Of a stretch of DNA of 55,054 bases, positions 18,171 to 24,678 are shown piece after piece; the first letter of the stretch is position 1; each line of letters starts with the position of its first letter. Both the position numbers and the translations under genes were made by a program. The DNA is from Bacteroidales bacterium (lineage in GTDB: Bacteria > Bacteroidota > Bacteroidia > Bacteroidales > VadinHA17), in assembly GCA_003141525.1 (NCBI GenBank), contig PLML01000092.1:37380-92433 (forward strand), written 5' to 3'. The notes beneath the pieces were generated by a model. The model worked only from the letters and a program-made list of their open reading frames with translations. It ran no database searches and was not told the origin of the DNA.

Positions 18171-19415
18171 ATGGATATATTTGAAAAGATTAAGAAAAAC
18201 AGAGGGGAAATAGGGGCATATCAGGAATTTGGACATGGGTATTTTGTCTTTCCAAAACTGGAGGGTGAAATTGCACCCCGTATGAAATTCAGAGGTAAAG
18301 AGGTTCTTACCTGGAGCCTGAATAATTATCTCGGACTGGCCAATCAGCCAGAGATCAGGAAAGTTGATGCCGAAGCAGCAGCACAATATGGTCTGGCTTA
18401 TCCTATGGGTGCCAGAATGATGTCGGGACATACCTCAACTCATGAAAAATTTGAAGAAATGGCTGCCCGTTTTGTTCACAAGGAAGATGCCTATCTTCTC
18501 AACTTCGGTTATCAGGGAATGGTCTCAATTATTGATGCACTTGTTGACAGACATGATGTAATTGTTTATGATTCCGAATCTCATGCCTGCATTATGGATG
18601 GTCTGCGACTTCACATGGGAAAAAGATTCGTTTTTCCCCATAACGATATCGAAAGTTGTGATAAGCAGTTACAGAGAGCACAGAAACTTACTGAAGAATC
18701 AGGTGGAGGCATTCTGGTTATTACTGAAGGAGTTTTTGGTATGGCAGGTGACCTGGGGAAGCTAGATAAAATAACCGCTTTGAAAAAGAAGCATCATTTT
18801 CGTTTTCTCGTTGATGATGCTCATGGGTTTGGAACCATGGGCGCTACTGGCAGTGGTACAGGGGAACATTTTGGGGTTCAGGACCAGGTTGATATCTACT
18901 TCGCAACATTCGCAAAATCTATGGCAGGAATAGGAGGTTTCGTTGCAAGTACAAAAGATGTGATTAACTATCTGCGCTATAATCTTCGTTCACAGATATA
19001 TGCCAAATCGCTACCTATGGCTATGACATTGGGGGCAATTAAAAGACTTGAATTTATCCAGGCTCATCCTGAGCAGAAGGAGAAACTCTGGAATATTGTT
19101 CATGCCTTACAGAAAGGATTAAGAGATGCCGGCCTGGACCTTGGAAAGACGGAATCACCTGTAACCCCGGTATTTATGAAAAGCGGTGTTCCACAGGCAA
19201 CACAGATGATTTACGATCTCCGGGAAAACTACGGTATCTTCTGTTCTGTTGTCATTTACCCGGTTGTTCCGAGGGACGTGGTAATGTTGCGTCTCATACC
19301 CACTGCCGCTCACACCCTTGAAGATGTTGAGTACACAGTGAAGGCTTTCAGGGAAATTAAGGCAAAAGTCGATAACAATGAATACTCCGATAAACTTGTT
19401 AATTTCAACTTCTAA
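18171..19415 (+). CDS. Alpha-oxoamine synthase family enzyme (serine palmitoyltransferase-like)
   Basis: This 414-residue PLP enzyme of the alpha-oxoamine synthase group condenses an amino acid with an acyl thioester. The Schiff-base lysine is in FATFAKSMAGIGG (about residue 249). DDAHGFGTMG provides the cofactor Asp and His, and SLNNYLGLANQPE the substrate loop. In Bacteroidota the closest groups are serine palmitoyltransferase for sphingolipids and cysteate acyltransferase for sulfonolipids. KBL or BioF are possible but less fitting, because no tdh or bio genes are near and the sequence GARMMSGHTSTHEKFEE is unlike them. TAATTTTG at 18134-18141 may be its -7 element. A terminator follows. 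Confidence 0.82.
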   Translation: MDIFEKIKKNRGEIGAYQEFGHGYFVFPKLEGEIAPRMKFRGKEVLTWSLNNYLGLANQPEIRKVDAEAAAQYGLAYPMGARMMSGHTSTHEKFEEMAARFVHKEDAYLLNFGYQGMVSIIDALVDRHDVIVYDSESHACIMDGLRLHMGKRFVFPHNDIESCDKQLQRAQKLTEESGGGILVITEGVFGMAGDLGKLDKITALKKKHHFRFLVDDAHGFGTMGATGSGTGEHFGVQDQVDIYFATFAKSMAGIGGFVASTKDVINYLRYNLRSQIYAKSLPMAMTLGAIKRLEFIQAHPEQKEKLWNIVHALQKGLRDAGLDLGKTESPVTPVFMKSGVPQATQMIYDLRENYGIFCSVVIYPVVPRDVVMLRLIPTAAHTLEDVEYTVKAFREIKAKVDNNEYSDKLVNFNF

Positions 19416-19437
19416 AGGAAATAAATAGTCAATGGTG

Positions 19438-19469
19438 AAAAGCTGTTTCTCATTGATTCAGCTTTTTTT
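19438..19469 (+). terminator. Predicted rho-independent terminator
   Basis: AAAAGCTG, a 13-nt loop and CAGCTTTTTTT form an 8-bp stem with a T-tract 23 nt after the stop of the oxoamine synthase gene. Confidence 0.8.
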
Positions 19470-19582
19470 GTTTCATTTCGAACAAAATCATCTCTTTTAC
19501 GGTTATATAATCCAAATCATAAGTCGAATCTGAATTTTCCTTAACAAATGAACTTTTTATTATAAAAGTCATTTTTTACCTT

Positions 19583-20266
19583 ATGGACAATATAAGCCAT
19601 AATAACAATATTTTAAAAGGGTACAATATGCTTTTCTATTTTGCAGGAAGCATGATTATGCATGAACCTTCAGAAGAATGCATTGTCGATTTCTGGGAGA
19701 GAGGTATTCTTAAAAATCTTCCTGTTTCAAGTTCAAATCCTAATTTTGTCATAGCAGCCTCCCAGCTCAGAGAATCATTCTCTGACAAGACAATGTTTGG
19801 AAAATTGTTACACGAAGATTTCCTTAGACTCTTTACCAGCCAACCGCCGGCTCTCGCTCCTGCTTATGAATCCCGATATAATAAGGAGATACCTGGCATT
19901 TCAGGTCACCATTCATCCAATGTCACTGATTTTTATAATTCGTATGGATGGCACTCGAAATTCAAAGGACAAATTGGTGATGATCATCTTGGTATCGAAT
20001 TGCTTTTCCTGACTATACTTATCGATAAATACATTAAACTTGATGACGAAGCCTGCCGTGGTGAAATGAAAAAAGAAATCCGCAGGTTTATTAATCATCA
20101 TATTTTGTCGTGGGTACCAAAATGGAATAAAGAAGTCCAGCTCCATGCAAATACATTGTCTTTTAAAGGCATAGGTAATCTGATTCTCGCCTGCTCAGAA
20201 GATATTTTTACATTTTTTGGGCAGAAATCCACGACTTCTATTTCGACTGATTTTCTTAAAAATTAG
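19583..20266 (+). CDS. TorD/DmsD-family molybdoenzyme chaperone-like protein
   Basis: The 227-residue protein resembles cytoplasmic chaperones that hold DMSO-reductase-family molybdoenzymes before Tat export. The visible family pattern is LLHEDFLRLFTSQPPALAPAYESRY (a P-x-ESxY-like turn), then DDHLGIELLFLTILID, then the helix FINHHILSWVPKWNKEVQ that carries the typical H-x-W-P-W element. No molybdoenzyme is next to it. The PsrA-like enzyme at 49717 has a Tat signal and no adjacent chaperone, so this could be its partner at a distance; that link is inference. It overlaps the convergent SRPBCC gene by 11 nt. Confidence 0.72.
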   Translation: MDNISHNNNILKGYNMLFYFAGSMIMHEPSEECIVDFWERGILKNLPVSSSNPNFVIAASQLRESFSDKTMFGKLLHEDFLRLFTSQPPALAPAYESRYNKEIPGISGHHSSNVTDFYNSYGWHSKFKGQIGDDHLGIELLFLTILIDKYIKLDDEACRGEMKKEIRRFINHHILSWVPKWNKEVQLHANTLSFKGIGNLILACSEDIFTFFGQKSTTSISTDFLKN

Positions 20267-20642
20267 GATTGAAGAAGTTTGAAATTGCATCAAAATAGTA
20301 CTCCCTCCATCCTTCGGCAATACCATTAAATTCCTCATCTGGAATATTTGAATGTTCGACTGTTACAAGCGAGTTTTCCCTGTCAGGTGAAATCGTAATC
20401 GTGACAATTGATTTTTCAGGTTGATCTCCAAAATACCATTCCTGTACAACTTTTTTATCCTGAATAAATTCCAGGTTCTTTCCTGTAATATCTCCTTTCC
20501 ACAGAGAAAATTCACTGCCCTGCTCTGTGCTCATCTGTGCAGGATAACCTGACCATAATTCAATAGTGTACGGATTCGTCAGTGCTGCATAAACATCGGA
20601 AGGCTCAGCCTTTATTTTGAATGATTTTTTAAAAGTTTTCAT
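20256..20642 (-). CDS. SRPBCC (AHSA1/START-like) domain protein
   Basis: A 128-residue single-domain protein of the SRPBCC ligand-binding fold, AHSA1 type. The pattern KSFKIKAEPSDVYAALTNPYTIELW at the N-terminus, a central strand FSLWKGDITGKNLEF, and the closing helix GIAEGWREYYFDAISNFF are typical. The ligand is unknown. It is 7 nt downstream of the trxB stop and is probably co-transcribed with it. Its 3' end overlaps the convergent TorD-like gene. Confidence 0.85.
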   Translation of the reverse strand: MKTFKKSFKIKAEPSDVYAALTNPYTIELWSGYPAQMSTEQGSEFSLWKGDITGKNLEFIQDKKVVQEWYFGDQPEKSIVTITISPDRENSLVTVEHSNIPDEEFNGIAEGWREYYFDAISNFFNPNF

Positions 20643-20649
20643 GATGAAA

Positions 20650-21648
20650 CTATTTTAAGTCTGATAAGTATCGCTCAGCATCTATAGCAGCTATACAACC
20701 AGATCCTGCAGCAGTGACGGCCTGCCGGTAATAAGGATCCTGAACATCCCCTGCCGCAAATACTCCGGCAATGTTGGTTTTTGATGTGCCCGGAACAGTT
20801 TTTATGTATCCGACCTGATCTGTTTCAATATATTGCCTGAAAACAACTGAATTAGGAGTATGCCCGATGGCAAGGAAAAAGCCATCGATTTTTATTTTTA
20901 CATTTTCTTCTTCAGAAGTACCTTTTTTCTTTACCAGGGTTACTCCTTCCACGCCATTTTCACCAAAGAGATCTAAAGTCTGATGCTCCCAAAGTATCTC
21001 AATATTTGTTGTTTTAAAGACTTTATCCTGCATTGCTTTCGATGCTCTGAGAGCATCCCTCCTTACAATAAGGTAAACCTTCCGGCATAATCCTGCCAGG
21101 TATGTTGCCTCCTCTGCTGCCGTATCGCCGCCACCGACAACTGCAACATCTTTTCCCCTGTAAAAGAATCCATCGCAGGTAGCACAGGCAGAAACACCCA
21201 TTCCGGTATATTTAGTTTCCGACGCCAATCCCAGATATTTTGCGGTGGCGCCCGTGGCAATTATTACAGCATCTGCTTCAATTATTTTATTATCGTCAAA
21301 AGTTACTTTATGTTTCTTCCCTGAAAAATCTACATCTGTTGCAATTCCAAATCTTATATCCGCGCCAAAGCGTTCTGCCTGTTTCTTAAAATCTTCCATC
21401 ATTTTTGGCCCCGTAATACCATCGGGATAACCGGGATAATTATCAACTTCAGTTGTGGTTGTTAACTGGCCACCCGTTTCCAGACCTGTGTAAAGAACAG
21501 GATGAAGATTAGCTCGTGAGGCATAAATCGCTGCCGTGTATCCAGCAGGCCCAGAGCCGATTATAAGACATCTGACCTTTTCACTTTTTTCTGTTTTTGC
21601 TATACCCGGAGAATCTTTCTGAAGATTAAGCGGTTTAAAAATATCCAT
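20650..21648 (-). CDS. trxB: Thioredoxin-disulfide reductase
   Basis: This flavoenzyme (332 residues) passes NADPH electrons to thioredoxin. It contains FAD-binding GSGPAGYTAAIYASRA, the redox-active ACATCDGFF (Cys about 155 and 158), the NADPH motif GGGDTAAEEA, and the C-terminal FAD motif GVFAAGDVQDPYYRQA. The N-terminus is about 20 residues longer than usual (MDIFKPLNLQKDSPGIAKTE). Two thioredoxin-fold genes that could be clients lie at 26291 and 26680. Confidence 0.96.
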   Translation of the reverse strand: MDIFKPLNLQKDSPGIAKTEKSEKVRCLIIGSGPAGYTAAIYASRANLHPVLYTGLETGGQLTTTTEVDNYPGYPDGITGPKMMEDFKKQAERFGADIRFGIATDVDFSGKKHKVTFDDNKIIEADAVIIATGATAKYLGLASETKYTGMGVSACATCDGFFYRGKDVAVVGGGDTAAEEATYLAGLCRKVYLIVRRDALRASKAMQDKVFKTTNIEILWEHQTLDLFGENGVEGVTLVKKKGTSEEENVKIKIDGFFLAIGHTPNSVVFRQYIETDQVGYIKTVPGTSKTNIAGVFAAGDVQDPYYRQAVTAAGSGCIAAIDAERYLSDLK

Positions 21649-21704
21649 AACAGTTTATCTTATTTTAGATTGCAAATATACTCAACTTTGACCTTTTTGT
21701 CTTC

Positions 21705-21734
21705 TTGTATAATCCGAATAGTTGATTATTTTTG
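21705..21734 (+). promoter_or_regulatory. Predicted promoter of the tRNA-Pro / GIY-YIG locus
   Basis: TTG (21705-21707), 19 nt, then TATTTTTG (21727-21734) fits the Bacteroidota promoter pattern very well. Transcription would begin near 21741, about 65 nt before the tRNA 5' fragment. It was probably the original tRNA-Pro promoter. Confidence 0.6.
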
Positions 21735-21807
21735 CAGTAGTTTTAACCGCCTGTGTTTAGGTTAAGGAAGTTATTTTACGCCTTCGTCAGGGCGACGGTG
21801 TACAAAG

Positions 21808-21907
21808 CGGGGTGTGGCGCAGTTGGTCCCGTCATGCAATGCGTGACGAGGATCCTCGAAAAATCGGAAAATCATAGATTTTCGATTTTTCGGGACTAGC
21901 GCACTTG
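21808..21907 (+). other. tRNA-Pro 5'-half duplicate, interrupted in the D-loop
   Basis: CGGGGTGTGGCGCAGTTGG (21808-21826) and CTAGCGCACTTG (21896-21907) together equal the first 31 nt of the intact tRNA-Pro at 22168. They are interrupted by a 69-nt palindromic insertion. Homology stops in the anticodon stem. It cannot make a tRNA and is a direct-repeat remnant. Confidence 0.9.
21827..21895. mobile_element. 69-nt multi-hairpin palindromic element inserted in the tRNA remnant
   Basis: The ends TCCCG and CGGGA are complementary. Inside are three hairpins: CGTCATGC-AAT-GCGTGACG, the palindrome GAGGATCCTC, and a 16-17-bp stem built from CGAAAAATCGGAAAATC and its near-complement. It has no coding capacity and looks like a REP- or MITE-like unit that can fold into a three-branched structure. 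Confidence 0.75.
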
Positions 21908-21917
21908 ATAACAGATT

Positions 21918-22190
21918 ATGTTTTTTGTTTATATATTAGAAGCTACAGAAAGTAAAAGATATTATATTGGACAGACTGAAGACCTGGAAGCAAGAGTAAA
22001 ACAGCATAACGAAGGTAGAAATCTGTCCACAAAAGCATATATTCCCTGGCAACTGAAATGGTGGAAGGAATTGGAATCAAGATCTAAAGCTATCAATGTA
22101 GAACGAAAACTCAAAGGAATAAAAAAGAGAGTAAGGTTAGAGAAGTTTGTCAGTGAAAATGGTTTTTCGGGGTGTGGCGCAGTTGGCTAG
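21918..22190 (+). CDS. Standalone GIY-YIG endonuclease-like protein (URI/UvrC-N type)
   Basis: This 90-residue protein consists of a single GIY-YIG nuclease domain. It starts FFVYILEATESKRYYIGQTE (the VYIL...YYIGQT form of the GIY-YIG motif), followed by LEARVKQHNEGRNLSTKAY with the family Arg and His, and ends with SRSKAINVERKLKGIKKRVR, which carries the metal-binding Glu. The last residues (SGCGAVG) and the TAG stop are encoded by the first 23 nt of the intact tRNA-Pro gene, so gene and tRNA overlap. The gene sits between two copies of the tRNA 5' half and is probably a mobile or homing-like passenger. Confidence 0.88.
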   Translation: MFFVYILEATESKRYYIGQTEDLEARVKQHNEGRNLSTKAYIPWQLKWWKELESRSKAINVERKLKGIKKRVRLEKFVSENGFSGCGAVG

Positions 22191-22241
22191 CGCACTTGCA
22201 TGGGGTGCAAGGGGTCGTCTGTTCGAGTCAGATCACCCCGA
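22168..22241 (+). tRNA. tRNA-Pro (anticodon GGG)
   Basis: The 74-nt sequence folds cleanly. The acceptor stem CGGGGTG pairs with CACCCCG and A is the discriminator. The D stem is GCGC/GCGC with loop AGTTGGCTA. The anticodon stem CTTGC/GCAAG has loop ATGGGGT, giving anticodon GGG with U33 and G37, as in tRNA-Pro. The T stem is GTCTG/CAGAT with loop TTCGAGT. CCA is not encoded (ACA follows). The upstream GIY-YIG ORF ends inside it. Confidence 0.95.
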
Positions 22242-22356
22242 CAAGTATTTGCTGTTTTACAATAAGTTATGTTATTTTATGAACTTTTTATGAACCAGCA
22301 AGATGAGAAAAAGTAAAATTTCAATGATTTTACTTACTCTCTTAACAACCATTTTG

Positions 22357-22393
22357 CACCTTCATCAATCAATTTGATGGAGGTGTTTTTTTT
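22357..22393 (+). terminator. Strong predicted rho-independent terminator
   Basis: CACCTTCATCAA, a 5-nt loop, TTGATGGAGGTG and eight T form a 12-bp stem with one non-Watson-Crick pair. It closes the tRNA-Pro transcript. The rest of the 326-nt gap to the next gene holds the promoter at 22450 and nothing else I recognise. Confidence 0.85.
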
Positions 22394-22449
22394 GTTAAAT
22401 TGTTGAATTAAGTTCTGCATTTAACCTACAGTATCTATTTCATCACGGA

Positions 22450-22478
22450 TTGTACCAGATTTTAATTTTATAACTTTG
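22450..22478 (+). promoter_or_regulatory. Predicted promoter of the DUF302 gene
   Basis: TTG (22450-22452), 18 nt, then TAACTTTG (22471-22478). It implies a leader of about 80 nt before the ATG at 22568. Confidence 0.5.
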
Positions 22479-22567
22479 ATCCGACATGAGTTAATTGAGT
22501 TTTTAAGTCCGAGAGATCGCAGAATTGTAATAAAGGATGATACCTATTTAAAATTAATTTTACTATC

Positions 22568-22954
22568 ATGGAATACTATTTCAGTAAGACAATCAGCCTC
22601 TCATTTGATGAAGCTATAAATCGAGTCACAGAGGTCCTTAAATCTGAAGGTTTTGGAGTAATTTCAGAAATCCGGATGCATGAAAAACTCAAAGAAAAGC
22701 TAGGCGTTGATTATAAGAAATACACTATACTCGGAGCTTGTAATCCTGCTTATGCATATAAAGCACTACAGGTCGAGGATAAAATAGGTACCATGTTGCC
22801 CTGTAATATAGTTGTACAGGAACTTTCAGAAAACCACATTGAAGTAGCTGCTGTTAATCCCATTGCCTCCATGATGGCCGTACAAAACCCGGCATTGATT
22901 GGAATTGCAAAAGAGGTATCTGATAAATTGCAGGTGGTAATAAGTCGTTTATAG
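22568..22954 (+). CDS. DUF302 domain protein
   Basis: This 128-residue protein belongs to the DUF302 family of small soluble proteins. It shows the usual order: SFDEAINRVTEVLKSEGFGVISEI, the GVDYKKYTILGACNPAYAYKAL core and the MLPCNIVVQEL strand. Many family members sit near sulfur, redox or metal-stress genes, but no reaction is established as far as I know. A GDCCVxC zinc-ribbon gene and a DsrE-like gene follow on the same strand. The N-terminus has no signal peptide, so it is probably cytoplasmic. Confidence 0.88.
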   Translation: MEYYFSKTISLSFDEAINRVTEVLKSEGFGVISEIRMHEKLKEKLGVDYKKYTILGACNPAYAYKALQVEDKIGTMLPCNIVVQELSENHIEVAAVNPIASMMAVQNPALIGIAKEVSDKLQVVISRL

Positions 22955-23015
22955 TTGATGCCATGCTATCTTCGGACCCATCTTATGTTATCGAAACAGA
23001 TGTTATTTAGCTATT

Positions 23016-23231
23016 ATGATCAAAATGATTGAATTAAACTCAATAATAAAGTGTCCTGAATGCGGATTTGAGAAAAAAGAGATCATGCCGACTGATTCGT
23101 GTCAATTTTTCTATGAATGTTCAAATTGCGGAAAGATCCTAAAACCAAAACCGGGAGATTGTTGCGTTTATTGTTCGTATGGAAGTATGAAATGTCCACC
23201 AATTCAAGCGACTGGGAAATGCTCCTGCTGA
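23016..23231 (+). CDS. GDCCVxC-type small Cys-rich protein
   Basis: A 71-residue protein contains twelve cysteines. A zinc-ribbon-like CPECGFEK ... CSNCGK is followed by KPGDCCVYCSYGSMKCPPIQ, the diagnostic motif of the GDCCVxC group (some members are selenoproteins; this one has Cys codons only). It probably binds a metal or cluster; its role is unknown. A later in-frame ATG at 23025 (MIELNS) could be the true start. It sits between the DUF302 gene and a YdeI pseudogene. Confidence 0.85.
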   Translation: MIKMIELNSIIKCPECGFEKKEIMPTDSCQFFYECSNCGKILKPKPGDCCVYCSYGSMKCPPIQATGKCSC

Positions 23232-23300
23232 AAACCTAAAAAATTGATAAAACAACTAAAATAACCGTACACTGAAACTTGTTTGAGAAAAAAATATTCT

Positions 23301-23521
23301 ATGATAGAAAAAGGTGAACATATAAAAGGGATTCCCATTGAACTCAGGTTCTTCTGAATAATGACATTCAGGTAAAAACTTTATTTGAGACATTAGCCGA
23401 TTCTTATAAAAAAGGTTATTGTGATCGGGTGGGTTCTGCGAAACAAGAAGCAACCAGGCAACTAAGAGCGGAAAAAGCTCTGACAATGTTAAAAAAGGGA
23501 CAGAAGACTTTAAAAACCTAG
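23301..23521 (+). pseudogene. YdeI/OmpD-associated family protein, frameshifted remnant
   Basis: The frame starting MIEKGEHIKGIPIEL runs into a stop. One base lost around 23344 would join it to LLNNDIQVKTLFETLADSYK and then AKQEATRQLRAEKALTMLKK. That second part is the typical C-terminal domain of YdeI/OmdA (bacteriocin-protection-like) proteins, with the K-Q-E-A-T-R element. The N-terminal half of the family domain is missing as well. The ORF track does not show it because of the break. Confidence 0.7.
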
Positions 23522-23566
23522 GGTATATAAACTGTTAACACTTGAGAGTGAAAGAAAATTAATTAA

Positions 23567-23932
23567 ATGACCTCCATGCAAAAAATACTGATTCTTATAA
23601 ATGATGCTCCTTACGGTACAGGAAAAGCATATAATGGTTTACGCCTGGCAATGCAGATTCAAAAAGACTATGAAAATACAGAATTATGCGTATTCCTTAT
23701 GGCTGACGCAGTAACATGTGCAATACCAAATCAGAATACTCCAAATGGGTATTATGATATTGAAAGAATGTTGAAAGCAGTAATATTGAAGAAAGGTAAA
23801 GTAAAACTTTGCGGGTCATGTGCAGATGCTCGTTGGATTAAAGAAATGAAACTTATTGTAGAAGCAGAGATGAGTACAATGAAAGAACTAACTCAGTGGA
23901 CAATTGAAAGCGACAAAGTATTAACCTTTTGA
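23567..23932 (+). CDS. DsrE/DsrF-like sulfurtransferase-family protein
   Basis: This 121-residue DsrE-fold protein starts with KILILINDAPYGTGKAYNGL, typical of the YchN/DsrE group. FLMADAVTCAIPNQ and the conserved cysteine in KVKLCGSCADAR mark the active-site side. These proteins bind or carry sulfane sulfur or act in redox sensing. It is separate from the larger sulfur island at 38-55 kb and distinct from the DsrE encoded there. ATG 23576 is an alternative start. The methyltransferase gene follows after one base. Confidence 0.85.
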   Translation: MTSMQKILILINDAPYGTGKAYNGLRLAMQIQKDYENTELCVFLMADAVTCAIPNQNTPNGYYDIERMLKAVILKKGKVKLCGSCADARWIKEMKLIVEAEMSTMKELTQWTIESDKVLTF

Positions 23933-23933
23933 A

Positions 23934-24554
23934 ATGAATCAGAACCCTTTCAACATTTACACTGAAGAATATGAAAAGTGGTTTAAAGAAAATGAAAACA
24001 CCTTTCAATCAGAACTTCTTGCTATCAGACAAGTAGTTCCAATTGGAAAGAAAGGAATTGAAATTGGCATTGATAGCGGAATTTTTGCTGAACAATTAGA
24101 TATAAAATTTGGCATTGACCCTTCAGAGAAAATGCTGGATTTAGCAAGAAAGCGTAACTTGAATGTTGTCAATGGATTTGCTGAAAACCTTCCTTTTCCT
24201 GATGAAAGTTTTGATTTTGCAGCATTCATTACTTCAATTTGTTTCATTAAAAATCCAGACAAAGTAATAAAGGAAGCCTACAGAATTTTAAGAAAAGAAG
24301 GAGAAATAATTATCGCATTTATTGACAAGCATAGCAAATTAGGACAAATTCTTGATAAAGAAAAAGATAGCAGCAAATTTTATAGTGTTGCATCATTTTG
24401 TTCAGTTTCTGAGATAATCAAAATTATTGAAAATAATGAATTTAAAGTTTCCGAAATTATCCAAACATTGATAGATATTGACGTACGTTTGGTTGAGCAG
24501 CCATTAGAAGGATTTGGTAAAGGGAGTTTCGTTGTGATAAAAGCAAAAAAGTAA
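23934..24554 (+). CDS. Class I SAM-dependent methyltransferase
   Basis: A 206-residue Rossmann-fold methyltransferase. Motif I is GIEIGIDSGIFAEQL, the acidic ribose-binding position is in KFGIDPSEKMLDLA, motif II/III FDFAAFITSICFIKNP is followed by AYRILRKEGEIIIAFID. The family is methyltransf_11-like; the substrate cannot be told. It is adjacent to a DsrE-like gene (1-nt gap), so the two are likely co-transcribed. Confidence 0.88.
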   Translation: MNQNPFNIYTEEYEKWFKENENTFQSELLAIRQVVPIGKKGIEIGIDSGIFAEQLDIKFGIDPSEKMLDLARKRNLNVVNGFAENLPFPDESFDFAAFITSICFIKNPDKVIKEAYRILRKEGEIIIAFIDKHSKLGQILDKEKDSSKFYSVASFCSVSEIIKIIENNEFKVSEIIQTLIDIDVRLVEQPLEGFGKGSFVVIKAKK

Positions 24555-24678
24555 ATAGCTGCCCTGTTTGCAGGCTATAATACTATTCTGAATTAAGACC
24601 ACTGGTTAAGTCTAAATTTGATAACTTTAAACCAGTTAATTATGAAACCGAAAGATAAAATTTAAAAGGAGAACAAAA

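Noticed and set aside
21808-21907. Second tRNA-Pro gene
   Set aside because: Only the 5' 31 nt are present, split by a 69-nt insertion, with no anticodon loop or T arm.
23016-23231. Selenoprotein candidate (GDCCVxC group)
   Set aside because: All relevant positions are ordinary Cys codons and there is no in-frame TGA.
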